Shown piece by piece: positions 46,533 through 57,900 of a DNA stretch of 64,000 nt. The notes under the pieces were generated by a model. It saw only the letters and a list, made by a program, of their open reading frames with translations. It ran no database searches and was not told the origin of the DNA. The stretch spans positions 372,001 to 436,000 of the forward strand of contig BJKQ01000005.1 of assembly GCA_006538405.1 (NCBI GenBank). The letters run 5' to 3'. The stretch is from Hansfordia pulvinata (Eukaryota; Ascomycota; Sordariomycetes; Xylariales). The stretch's first letter is position 1. The number at the start of each line of letters is the position of its first letter. A program made the translations under genes and the position numbers.

Positions 46533-47632
46533 TCACATCTTATAGTCGACCCCGACCTGGTGCTCCATCACGTCAAAGGTCGGCCGGCCACTGAACCAAC
46601 CCGCCATCTCGGTCCCAACCGACTTGTACGTAAAGGCAGCCTCGGCCTCGCTGATCTTGACCGTCTGGCCCCCTGGCCCTGCGCCGCCGCGTCCGCCAGC
46701 AATTGCACGCGGCAGCACTTCTCCAGGCTCATGAACCAGAAGACACAGCTCTCGACCGACTCGCCGCACGTCAGCAGGCCGTGGTTGGCCAGGATCGCCG
46801 CCTTACGCGAGCCCAGCGCCTTCGCAATGTTGCGCCCCTCCTCCGCCCCGAGCACCACGCCGCCAAAGCTGTCGTAGTGGGCCACGTCCTCGTGGAACGC
46901 ACAGCTGTCCTGCGTGATCGTGTCCAGGTTCTTGCCCAGCGCCGAGAACGCCCGCCCGTGAATCGAGTGCGAGTGCGCCACGCAGTTGATCTCGGGCCGT
47001 GCCTCGTGCACCGCCGAGTGGATCATGAAGGCTGCAGAGGCATGAGCATGCCTGTCAGCTTGCACCGCACCACCAACGCCGCGCGTGCCGCGCAAAACAG
47101 GATGCGAGCTTACCGGCCTTGTTGAGGAGCTTAACCGGCCCACCCTCGAGGACGACGCCGTGTTCGTCTACGCGAATCAGGTCAGACGCCCGGAGCAGTG
47201 GCCACGCCACGCCAAAGGGGTTCACCCAGAAGCTCAGCGGCTCGACAGGGTCCTATGGGCGCTTCAGAATGATGGACTCGGAGTTTAACGTTTCGCAGGC
47301 GCAGTCACTCACCCGCACCGTGATGTGGCCCGCCACTCTAGATGCTGTCAGCGCCTCATCAACCACTGGAAACCGTCGACATGAGCAAACCCACCCTTCG
47401 TCGTACTCGAACTTGGCGAAGATGCGGAAGGCCAACGCCAGTCTAGCCTTGAGCCACTCGCGGTACGCAAAGAGGTCATCGAAAGTCGGCTTGGTCGGTG
47501 CCTGCTCACCAGTCAATGTCAATGACAGCGCAAGCGCTCAGCCAAACCTACCTTCCCTACTGCTACATTGTGAAGATCCTCGGTAGCCGCCTCGCCAGAA
47601 GCATCGGGGTTGTCGATGGCGTGAGGGAGCAT
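46533..47632 (-). CDS. Class II aldolase/adducin-domain protein (Mug14-like), one apparent frame break
   Basis: Five exons on the minus strand, 47632-47552, 47501-47395, 47337-47313, 47252-47114 and 47031-46533, with introns of 50, 57, 60 and 82 bp, give about 283 residues. All joins keep frame and rebuild the family core: KPTFDDLFAYREW, DEGVAGHITVR-DPVEP, FWVNPFGVAW, then the zinc-site HSHSIHGRAFS (about residue 135) and ANHGLLTCGESVE. The C-terminus is FTYKSVGTEMAGWFSGRPTF. The class II aldolase fold uses three histidines for a divalent metal; substrates of the fungal Mug14-like members are not established. Near the end the frame breaks at 46669-46673, a run of five C (G on the coding strand); one extra base restores GGQTVKISEAEAAFTYK. 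Confidence 0.88.
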
Positions 47633-48939
47633 CGTGATCAAGGCGGTTCAGACCAGTTGTGATATCGTCAATCGCGCAAGATGGGCAGGCACTGTTTGTA
47701 GGGTTTCGCTGCTCGAGCCTGTTGCTTGGTCTCCCTCTCTCCATGCCAACGGTGAGGAGACATCAGGACTAAATACTTGGATCAAACCCCCACAGGTTCC
47801 CTCCAGCCGACGGACGTGCCGCAGATGACCTCCATTCCAGTGTGGCAGTTCACTCATTGATGCAACCCAAATTTGCGGAGAACCTGGCTCGGCGATCAAA
47901 GTGGGGAGGGGTCCTACCCCGCGCCCATGGAGAGACATCCGAACGCCGCCGCTACTGACGGCTGTATCTCGAACAGAGGCGCCACCAGTGGTTAGCTGGT
48001 CACCTGTGTTTAGATACAAGGTTATGCGATTTGCACGGCAAGGGCGCCGGGGCTGCTTACGAGAACAGGTATACGCACGCCACGCCAGTGATCGCCCAGT
48101 GTCTTGAGGATCGTCAAATCGTCGCTGCCTTACATCGTTATCCCAGAACATGTGACTCTACATCACCAACCACGCCATTGACCAGAAGCTGTGTTCGACG
48201 ACCTGTGCCGCGCCGCGCACAGCGCTACACCGTCGGACGCGTGATCCGGACGGGAGCCGAGCCCCACCGCAGTGGCGGTTCTGTGACGGCTCCGGCTTGT
48301 CCTGCCCCTGAACCGGCCGCCGCAGGCCGCGGTGGTATCGTCTGCTTCCCCGCGCAGTACCGTTGCCCACGGAGCACCTGCGCCTGCAGCCGCGGGAAGG
48401 GTAGAGCCTTTTCTCGGAGCTGCTCATCACGAAAATGGCTCGAGCAATGTCTCACCCACGAGGCTTGCCTCTTTTGACCGCCTCCCCGAAGTATGCGCGA
48501 GGCTTTTAAATGGCAGCTTTCGTCCCCTTTACGAGCGCTGACAAATCCCCAAAGAAGACCAACACTGTACGTCGAGCATCCTCAAATATGCTGTATCTTC
48601 CTAGTTGCATCAAGGAAAGCAACATGTCGTTCGAATCCATGAGGCGAATGAGGGTTGATTACTATATACAGTCTGCCGCCACCTCTGCAAGTCATCGTGT
48701 TCATCGCATTAACGTCGTACCAGAACCAATTCGTCAAACGAAAAGACCAAAAGAGGACATCCGATCAAGGGAGGAAAGAAGAACAAGGAAAGCCCCGGCC
48801 CCAAGTCTGTGATCCGGGCTGATGCGCATCAAGACGGCAATCGTTCTCTAGAGAAAGGGGGGGAACGTGACAGAAAAAGTTATGAACAGAGAAAAGCGTG
48901 GAGAGAGGGGAAGGGGTTACACCCCAGCGCCTACAGCGC
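47633..48939. other. Intergenic, no supportable gene
   Basis: 1.3 kb between the 5' end of the aldolase gene and the 3' end of the amidohydrolase gene, both on the minus strand. Only short frames without domain-like sequence. It should contain the aldolase promoter and the amidohydrolase 3' UTR. Confidence 0.45.
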
Positions 48940-50295
48940 CTACTGCGCCTTCTTGGTGACGGTGGTGACGTCGAAGCCGAAGGCCCAGATCCGGTCAATG
49001 TCGAGAGTGTTGGCGATGTCGAGGAGCGGGTCCGAGTTGAGCAAAAGCAGATCGGCGCGCTTGCCGGCAGCCACGACGCCGCGGTCGTGGAGGCGGAAGC
49101 GGCGAGCGGGCTGGCGCGTGGCGGCGTCGACGGCCTGCGCGGCCGTCATACCGGCGATGTCGACGAGGTTGCGCAGCTCCGAGTGCAGCGTTAGGCCAAA
49201 GGGCACCGTGGCCGACTCGTTGCCCTGGCGCAAGGTGCCGACGGCGTCGGTGCCGGCCAGCATCGGCACGCCGGCCTCGCGCAGGCGGCGCGCGTTGGAC
49301 TCGGCGTGCGCCAGCGTGCGGTTGCTGCCCGGCTCGACGGCGAAGTAGCGCTGCAGGACGGGGTCGCGGTACGCGTACTCGAAGACGTTGAGGGTGGGCG
49401 TGACGAACTGGCCCTGGGCCAAGATGCGGGCGATGGTGTCGTCGCTGACGGCGCCGTCGTCGGGCACGTGCTGGATGCCATCGGTGCACGAGTCGACGGC
49501 CTGCGCGTACGCGATGACGGACGAGGCGTGCGTCATGGCCAGGCGGCCGAAGCGCTCGTGCGCGGTCCGCACCATGGCCGTCTGCTGCTCGGTCGAGGGC
49601 CCGCCCGGCTGCTCGGCCGTGATCTTGGTGAAGTCGCTGCCGTTGCCAAACTGCCACGCCACGAACTGCGCCACGTCCGTGTCCGGGTAGATGAGCGTGT
49701 CCTTGGGTCGCGTCGGGTCCGTCGCCTCGTGCGAGCTGCCCTTGCCCACGGCCGACCGCCCCGCTCGCACCACCGACGCCAGGCCCGGCTGGTCCTGCAG
49801 CACGCCGCACTGCGTCAGGTTGCCGCAGTTCATGTGCATCGCCGTCGTGACTCCGTACGACGTCAGGCTCTCCAACCCGCGTACGTCCGACAGGTGCAAG
49901 TGGCTATCGATCAGCCCGGGCAGCAGAAACTTGCCCGCACCGTCGACGACAACGACCGCCTCCGACGCCGTGTCCCCTTGCTGGGATCCCCCGCCAGGGC
50001 AGTTGCTTGCATCACCTCCATCGCCATCGTCGCCGCCACTGGCCGTGGCGGAGACGATGTGGCCCCGCCCGTCCAGGCATACCGTGGCGGGCTCGCCAAA
50101 GGCCTCGCCGTCAAAGACGCGTACGCCGCGGATGGCCGTGCGGGCACGCTGCCCGGCCGGCGTGAGCCTGCTGTTGTCCAGCTGCGGCGCCTCGCCCCGC
50201 GCGTGGAGAGGGCAGGCCGTCGCCGATGGGCAGTTGAGCAAGGCCGCGGCCACGACGGCGGCTGCGGCGGTTGAGAAGGCTGGAGTGGGCTTCAT
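48940..50295 (-). CDS. Secreted amidohydrolase (imidazolonepropionase-like)
   Basis: A single exon of 451 residues. The start at 50295 was chosen because MKPTPAFSTAAAAVVAAALL is a good signal peptide, with cleavage likely near SATA-CPL; an upstream frame extension has no such feature. The metal-dependent hydrolase pattern is present: GLIDSHLHLSD (HxH, about residue 131), TAMHMNCG, MTHASSVIAYAQ and GIQHVPDD (histidines), and LAGTDAVGT (catalytic Asp, about residue 348). The C-terminal AAGKRADLLLLNSDPL closes the small beta domain typical of the family. Several N-glycosylation sequons (NLT, NGS, NRT, NES) agree with secretion. The substrate is unknown; family members act on cyclic amides or dipeptides. 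Confidence 0.87.
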   Translation of the reverse strand: MKPTPAFSTAAAAVVAAALLNCPSATACPLHARGEAPQLDNSRLTPAGQRARTAIRGVRVFDGEAFGEPATVCLDGRGHIVSATASGGDDGDGGDASNCPGGGSQQGDTASEAVVVVDGAGKFLLPGLIDSHLHLSDVRGLESLTSYGVTTAMHMNCGNLTQCGVLQDQPGLASVVRAGRSAVGKGSSHEATDPTRPKDTLIYPDTDVAQFVAWQFGNGSDFTKITAEQPGGPSTEQQTAMVRTAHERFGRLAMTHASSVIAYAQAVDSCTDGIQHVPDDGAVSDDTIARILAQGQFVTPTLNVFEYAYRDPVLQRYFAVEPGSNRTLAHAESNARRLREAGVPMLAGTDAVGTLRQGNESATVPFGLTLHSELRNLVDIAGMTAAQAVDAATRQPARRFRLHDRGVVAAGKRADLLLLNSDPLLDIANTLDIDRIWAFGFDVTTVTKKAQ

Positions 50296-51479
50296 CGTGT
50301 CTTGGAGCTCGTGGGATGGGGCTTGTTCAAGGAATTCGGAAGTACAGTTGTATAGAAACGGTGATGTCCGTCTGTGATGCTTATGATACTCTGAAGCAAA
50401 CATAAACAGCTGCTCGAGGGGCGAGGACCATGCTGATACTTATACTCCTCTCCTTCCCGCCCCCATTCTTCCCTCCTCCTATTCGTGACCGGTACAGTAG
50501 AGTAGGACCAACGGATACGGGAGACCCGGAAGACCCGACAGAGTAATGAGGCGGGGGCAGGGCGCAATTCCGTGGGCTCTTCTCCCGCATCCCTCCCGAG
50601 CGTCGTCGGCGCGCCTCGAATAGCACACAGGACGAGACGATACCGCCTGACGTTTATTAAGTCGGAAGTGGAGCCCGAGCGCGCGCGTGCGTGTGCTGAG
50701 GGTACTGTGGCTATGCCCGCCCCCGAGAAGCCTGGCGAGAGCTTCGTAGACTAGTCTGGTTCCGGGCGGGATCTTCGTGAGCTTTGGCGTGTCAAAGAAG
50801 TGCGCGCGCCGGACTGATACAGCCCGCCCCCCTCCGATAAGTCTTCGTCATGCGTGGTAATTTTTTTCCTGGTGTCGCTATTCGTTTTTGCTCCGTCGCT
50901 CGTTGGCTTGTGCCATCCGAAATCCCGCGTAGCTTGGACATCGGAGCGTCGACTAAGCCGCGACCCCGAGCTGCGCGGTGATGATACGGTGCGTGTGTTC
51001 TCCCGCAACGGAGCTTCACACCACTGACGTGCGAGTCGTAAACGTAGTCGGTTAGTAGCTCCGCTGCCCACTTTCAACCCACTCTGCAGTAGGTGTGTCA
51101 AGCCGAGGCAGAGTGGCAAGACCTTCACACAACGAACGACGCAGAGTGACAGCCGGGTAGTTTTCATTTTCTTGTCTCTTGTCTCTTTTTCGATCGCTAA
51201 TTTATCAAGCTTTTTTATGATTGACATGTATATTACTGGTTGGGTGGGGAACGTCGTATGCTGGTATTGAGAACAACCAGAGCGACCAAAGTGCGCCATA
51301 ACGCGCCGCCTGACCAGCAGGAAATGGAAAGACTCGGATGAAGAAAAAGGGGGGGATCATGGCGTGTCACGTCTCTCGGGTTCAATTCTCACGTTTCTCA
51401 TGGCACTTTTGACAGCAGGGATCTGTGGGTGAGCCTCTAAATTGCCTCGGTCATCAAGGGGCTTACTTGCGCGGCCGGC
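50296..51479. other. Intergenic between amidohydrolase 5' end and CHO2 3' end
   Basis: 1.2 kb. Both flanking genes lie on the minus strand, so this contains the amidohydrolase promoter and the CHO2 3' UTR. No gene seen; no TACGAGTA octamer. Confidence 0.5.
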
Positions 51480-54452
51480 CTAGGCCTTTTGGTAGAGCGC
51501 TTCTGGGGGTGGCGTGGTGGTCCCTTTGGAGTGCGGTAGCCGGTAAGGAGCCTGGGTCAAAGTTAGGATCGCGAGCAGAGGTCACGCGCTGTCTTCTCTC
51601 TCTCGGAACTTACCAAGACCTGTTTGGCGTTGCAGATTCTCCAGGCGAGGTTCTTAACATTTCCGTCGCTGGGGATGACGGCGGGCGCAAATTCGATTCC
51701 GAACATCTGTCTGATCGCGTAAACGATTCTCTTCGAGTACTTGTCATCCCTCTCAACAATACCACCAAATGGCTCTTCAGGGGTGTTGGGTGCAATGTCA
51801 GGGTCGCGGTTGAGGCAGTTTTGAATGACAGGCAACAGAGTGTCCTCGGCAGTCTTCTGGTACATCCCAAAGGAGTCCACCTCGACCTCTTCTTCGTGGA
51901 GAGAGTTGAGGCGCAGCTCAAAAGGCTGCGAGATTGCGAGAACTCTGTGGCTACCGTCGTGATGGTAGCGGAACTCGTACGTCCCTTCTTTCCATGTAAG
52001 CTTGTCTCCCGAGAATTCCATCTCGCCTTGGACTAGGCCAGGCTTGTGACCGGCTTTCGCATCGACTGGCTCATCAGAGCGGATGATGCCTCGGTCAGAC
52101 GTGACAGACTCAAATTGGCCGGCAACCGTCGCTACCCAACGCCCGGATGAGGAGAGCTCGGTCGTCACCTCTCGGGAGCTGTTTTGTGCAACGAGGTATA
52201 GGCCGATCCAGTCTTTCCTACCGTGCTTCGCGGGTGCAGTCCACTTGACTTTGATGGGGGCCCCGAATTTCAGGACCTTGGTGTTCAGCTGGCATTGCGA
52301 CTTGTCGTAGTTGTTCTGCGCCTCTCCCTCAACGGAGAGCTGGTAGTCGGCAAGATCAACACCCGGCAGATCCTGGACGGGCTTGGTTGGGACAAAGCGC
52401 GATGGGATTCCGTTCAGCAGGGCCGTCGTGTCTCGCATCATGGAAGAGACACCGCCCGCCAGCTTGGGGCGCGCTGTTTCCAAGAACTGCTCCGCCATTT
52501 GCGTCGTGTAGTCGATGGCGAAGTTAACGCCCAGCGACCACTGCATCATGTAGGGCGGGAGGGAGCGCTTGACAATCTTGGTCAAGCCGGACTCCTCTCT
52601 GATCTTTCTGCCGTATATCTTTTGCATGTGGGGCTGCTCCACGAACTGGAGGAAAGTCAAGGTGAGGAAGTGGCTGACAAGGGCGAGGAAGAAGATGGAG
52701 CTGCTCCAAGTCATAAGAGCGGCGCCCCACAGGCCTGCAGTGCCGATGATTCTTTCTGGGTTGTTCAGGAACCGATAAATGTGCTCGTACGTCAGCTTGA
52801 CGCCGTGGTCAAAGAAGAAGTCGCCAAAGAACCATCCGAACTCGCCCAGGGACTCGTACACGCTGACAGCCGTCCAGACCTGCAAGGCGACAAGACTGCA
52901 GCCGATGACGTGGCGCAGCAGTGAGTATCCGTAGCTCCAATCGGAGGGGATGGTGTACAATTTCCAGCAAGCGGCAATGAAGGAGGCATAGCACATCAGC
53001 TGCGAGGTGTGGTACATGGCCTTCCACTGGCGCCAAGCTTCATCGACCGTGTCGCCAAACTTGAGGAAATGCCGAGTCCACATCTTGCGGTTGGATTGGC
53101 CGCTGAGAACAATTCCTAGCCCAACCGAGTACCACAGTCGCCAGAAGAGGGCATGCAGGACGAATATAGTCTTGTACAGGCCGGTTCTAGGCGTAATTAT
53201 GGTCAGACAGGCCAGGTACACCAGGATCAGACTGACGGAATAGTCGGTGTTCCGGAAAAAGTCCAGGTTCTGAGGGCCGAGCATCTTGTGGGTCTGAGGC
53301 GGCGGTCTTGGGGTGGTGGGGTCGGCAGGGACGCCGGAATCCGAGGGCGTCCCGGCATTCTGGCTCTGTGACTGACCGCGCTTGCGAGGCGGCGGCGGGT
53401 TGTAGGTCTTCTCAATGTGGGGATTCTCGACAAGGATGAGGAAGGCAAATTGGGCCGTGTGTGCGACGATGGAGATGAAGAGCACGGCGTAACTGGCGGC
53501 AAGCATGGATATGCCGTAATAGCCTGCGTAACCAATCGAGTACATGGGGTGGGGTGCCATCTCAAAGACGCCGTCAAAGGTGAGTTCCTGGTCTATCAGG
53601 TAGAAAAAGTCGCCCCAGTACCAGGCGTAGTCCTTGACGACCCGGTGAGCATCGAGCTTGACCCAGAGGTTGAAGCCAATGAGGAGCACGCCGATAGCCC
53701 ATCGCATGAGAGTGACGAGGGTCGCCTCTCCCTGCGGCTTGTGGCCGCAGGCTATGGCGAACAGGCAGTAGGAGACGAAGTCGCACATGAGGATGAGATC
53801 GACGAGGCGGCGGAAGACGAGCCAGGTGTTGTACTCGAGCGGGGCCTCTTCGAACTTGTAATCTTCGGGGATTTTGGTCTCCATCTCGCTCTTCAGGAGC
53901 TTGTACAGCCACGGGCGCGGGTTCGAGCCGGTGGCGGGGTTCTCGAATAGCCTCCACTTCTTGGCCCAGATGATCAGCTTGTTCTCGTGCGACTGGGAGC
54001 GAAGCAGGAGACCAATGCCCAGGTTGTAGCCAGCACGCCACAAGAGGAAGACGACGGCGAAGACGGGCTTCTTGTAGGAGTTGGGCAGTAGTAGCAGAGC
54101 CAGGATATGGACGGCCAGCACCGCGAGCACGACGACGTCTGACAGGTTTTTGGGCTGCCGGGGGTCAAGCAGTTGGGAGACCATGTCGTGGGTGGTGGGC
54201 ACAACAAAGACTAGGGACATGTGTGAGCCATCGTGGCCGGCGTTGCAGCTGACGGAGCGCCCAAAACTTACCAGTGCCGTCCGGGGTCCTCCCGTAGGTT
54301 TTTTGTGGCCGCGAGGGGTCGTCGTCGCGAGGCTGAGGGTGGTCATCTACAATGGCCGAGTCGGCAGCAGCCGGGGTGGAGCCGGCATCGTGGGGCGGGT
54401 GTCGCTGGCGCACACTGGCGCCGTCGCCGGGGGTGTGCAAGGCGCTGCTCAT
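51480..54452 (-). CDS. CHO2: Phosphatidylethanolamine N-methyltransferase
   Basis: Three exons, 54452-54272, 54210-51614 and 51551-51480, encode 949 residues. Introns are 61 and 62 bp with GTAAGT donors; the second has a CTAAC branch site before ACCCAG. The start is [11 protein letters not shown], followed by a disordered polar N-terminus. Two tandem methyltransferase-type membrane domains follow, each with about five hydrophobic segments and the PEMT-like ends [15 protein letters not shown]...ENPHIEKTY and [11 protein letters not shown]...[10 protein letters not shown]. The C-terminal soluble region includes [18 protein letters not shown] and [11 protein letters not shown], characteristic of fungal Cho2. 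The enzyme does the first methylation of phosphatidylethanolamine in the endoplasmic reticulum on the way to phosphatidylcholine. The frame is intact, unlike three genes 5-14 kb to its left. Confidence 0.96.
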
Positions 54453-54846
54453 GATGTGGGTGGAAGGGGAGGTTACACGGCAATTGCAATCATAACGAGG
54501 GCAGGGGAAGATAGAAGCAAAAGAGGTCGTCGGGTACCGAGCGGCGGGAATTCTGGGGTCAGAGGAGGAAGGCGGGCGAAGGAGGCCCACCAGGTCAGGT
54601 GAGCACAGTGAGGTGTGTAAGTGGGTATGGGAGGGAGCGGGGGAGGATGGAATGCGGCTGGTTGGATGGTCGAGGCTGGGCTGGCGATGCTAACGAGGAG
54701 CTCGGGCCTTTGTCGCTGGTCAGGCGGACGAGTCGGGGCCGGTACTTATACGCGCGGGCGGGCGGCAGACGGGGGCGGCAGACGGGCGGCAGACGGGGCA
54801 GATGGGGCAGATGGGGCAGACGGACGAGCAGGCGCGGAAACGTCAA

Positions 54847-54877
<31 letters not shown>

Positions 54878-54968
54878 GGTCGGCCTGGGATGACGCAGGG
54901 CCGAGACGGTTAGGGCGATGATGTGCGGGAGAGAGATTTCGTCGATGTCAAGTTGCAGTGCGAAGGCC

Positions 54969-54998
54969 GGGCAAGGGTGAGGGTGAGGGTGAGGGTGG
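54969..54998. repeat. GGGTGA tandem repeat, potential G-quadruplex, upstream of CHO2
   Basis: Five GGG tracts at 54969-54971, 54975-54977, 54981-54983, 54987-54989 and 54993-54995, each separated by three bases. This satisfies the usual G-quadruplex pattern, about 520 bases upstream of the CHO2 ATG and on the strand opposite to the coding strand. Confidence 0.75.
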
Positions 54999-57900
54999 TC
55001 GAAGTGGTGGTTGTACTCGTACGCGTAGGTAGGTAGGAAGTACGTAAACCGGGAGGGTAATGGCAAAGAGAGACAAGGCACCTCCAGCTGCAGAGACAGG
55101 CACCTGCAGAGAGAGGAAGACAGAGCGTGTGCGTGTGTGTCAGTGTCAAGGTGGGATGTGATTAGTGTTCTGGATTATTAGACGAGCAAACGGCGCGGGC
55201 CAATGGGAAGAACCCAGGAATGGTGGATGGGCCTGTGTGGGCAGAGGAGGCGACGCTGCAGGCGAGGGCCGCATGGGAAATCGGCCTTGAATCGAGAAGG
55301 TTGCAATGACCGATGAGAGGACAAGGCAATGATTTCAGGGGGGTCCATGAATCCGCCGGCGGCTCAGTCCGAGGTCGAGGCTCAGGTGAGAGGTGAGAGG
55401 TGAAAGAGGTGAGGGAGTGGAGGAGGCGGACCAACCAGACTGCCAATTGAACCCAGAGTTACAGCCTGGAGCCCAGCTATGGGGGGTTACCTCTGGCGCC
55501 ACCTTCAGGGCCCAGGTAAGGTTCCAATGGGCGGACTCTGGAATGTACATCCATGGATGGATGTATACGAGAAGTAGGCACCTGACTTACAGTATCGCTT
55601 GACCCAGTGGCAGGTACTGCCTACAAGTTCACCTGGCAGCAAGCATCGCCTCGCCGTTTCATCCATCCAATGCCACCTTCTGCCCGACTTGGCCAGCCCG
55701 AGGGACCTGATGTACTTGTGGCGCCACATACGACAGGAGTATCCACCTGTGAGGTACTTATACCTACATATGCCTAACATAGGTACCTACCTACATACAC
55801 GTACGACCACGGTCCTTCGCAAGTGTATGCGCGCGCTTTCGGCGAGGAATGTGAGACGAGATGCTGCTGCCATCCATGGCGACCCAAGAATGTAATCGTA
55901 CAACGGATTAGATGTACTCGTAAAAGGGTAGCCGGGTGTGTCTGCGGTGCAGATGGCCACTCGCGGGCGGCCTGGGGCCAATAGACGCCAGCGAGCGGGC
56001 CAATCCGATGATGGACCTGCAGCAGCCCTGGAGCGCTCCACTGGAGGGGGTGGAGGGGTGCCGCGCAGCAGCCCAGGTGGAGGCTGGGGTGCAACGCTAC
56101 GCTGCAGAGCGCCGGCGTCCGGGGCCGTGGCGTGGGGTGCTTCCAGGGCAGGGAAGCGGGGAAATACATCAGTGTGCGTCTTGAGAGGTACCTTTGCCAG
56201 AGGAGGGAGCTCTGCAGGCGGTCTCTCCGCCGTGCCAATGCCGATGCCGATGACTGAGGGCCGCCTTCGGGTGCGCGTCGCCGCCTCAAGTGCCCAAGAT
56301 CCGAAGTTGCCAACCTACCTACATAGGTAACCATCTGAGTTCTGGTGGAGGGAAAGATGAGAATGGAGTCCGGGCCTTGCATGTGCTCCCGCCCGCCCAG
56401 GTCAGAGTCAGACCAGCGTGACAGCTCCGAAGAGAACTTCCCGCGTGGATTCGCACAACCCCACGTTCACATGTTCCGCTGGCTGCCCGCCACCGGTCAG
56501 CCCGCGCCACGTGAAAGTCAGCCGGTTCCTGGTTCAACTGGCCGCTTGTGTAAGGAAGGCAAGATACTGCTACAAGTTCCCATTCCCCGGAAACTGGCAC
56601 TGTTCCGGCACGGCTGCGCGAGAGCGCTCAAGTAGGCCCGGCGCTGTTTGACGCATGGCTCGGTACCCCCACGTTGACGTTGCCGGGGTCTGCTCAGTTC
56701 CACCAGTGGGACTGGGTTGAATATCTGACGAAGAACACGCAAGTCAGGTCCTTTACCTGGTATCCACGAGCACCAAAGGGGCCTGTTGCTGAAATACTAC
56801 CGCAGCTACGCGTAGCCTAGCAGCACGAGTATCCACACGACCAGCCGAACAAGATGCATACGAGCATCGTACAGGCATCCAGGACATGGTGGATGTGGAT
56901 ACAGCGCCTCAACTCCGCCCTCACTGTCAACCGGGGGCCGAAAAGACACTAGTGCACGGTCAGAAACGGGCCCCGCACTCTCGCTCGTGTGCACCATGAC
57001 CCCTCTATTCGCACGGTCTTCTTATCCACTCTTTTTCCGCGCTGTCATCCCGTGTCGCTGGGACTCGATCGTGTTTTCGTGGCATGCCTCTTCACTTCCG
57101 TCCCAACAACCTGATTTCAGCCCGGCCCAGCCCAACTCAATACGGGCCCAGGAAATAGTTTGCTGCTAAACATGCACCTCGCCCTCCACTTTGGAGACGC
57201 CACGTTTGGCCAATGAGTTGCCAGTCGGCGCCCCGGATGCTCTTCCGGTGAGCTAGACACAGAGAGACACAGAAAAACGTAGGTATCCTTGTTTCTTCTC
57301 TGCTCTATATACTATGTATGTCAGGCAGGCTTCGCGTGGCGTGAACCAGTCCCAGGTCGCTTTGCGAGTACCTTGCGCCTGGGCTAGTTTCCGTAAATGA
57401 TTTTCACATTTGAGGGCCCAATGAGTGAAAAGGAGACTGCAGATGTCCAGGCAAGAGTATAGAACCGGGCCTTCACCGACTGCAAAGTCCCGTCCCCGAT
57501 GGGGCCGAGCCCGGCCATTTACGCGGTCGTATCCAGCAGCTACCGCCGAGCCCGCTGCCCCTCCAAGGCACCGGGTGGGGAATTTGTGCACCGGTCAGAG
57601 GCCCCACTATCCCGGGCCCCTCCGGCAGATGCAACCCTCAGAAGAGGGGAAGGCAGCCACTCGAAAAAGGGGGGTGGGAAGGGGGGGGGGGGTTCTCGGA
57701 TTTGGGCAAAGTCAGATAGTCGCATCGAGACGAGGCGAGGCAGACTAAATCCGTCAGTCAACCGTGGCCCCCGCTCGCCGTGTCCAGTCGACTTTTCCCC
57801 TCGCCTTCTGCTTCATTTCTCCCGCGGGTCTTGTGTGCACGTCCCGCACAACAAGGCAGGCATTAAAGCAGTCAATCGTAGCTATCATGTATGGATGGCT

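Noticed and set aside
3837..54452. A functional cluster of SAM-dependent methyltransferases (3.8 kb gene, Trm4, CHO2)
   Set aside because: They are tens of kilobases apart, on different strands, and act on unrelated substrates. Chance proximity of common enzymes is the simplest explanation.
55774..56382. 202-residue minus-strand frame
   Set aside because: Composition is random-like for GC-rich DNA, with no motif, promoter or splice support.
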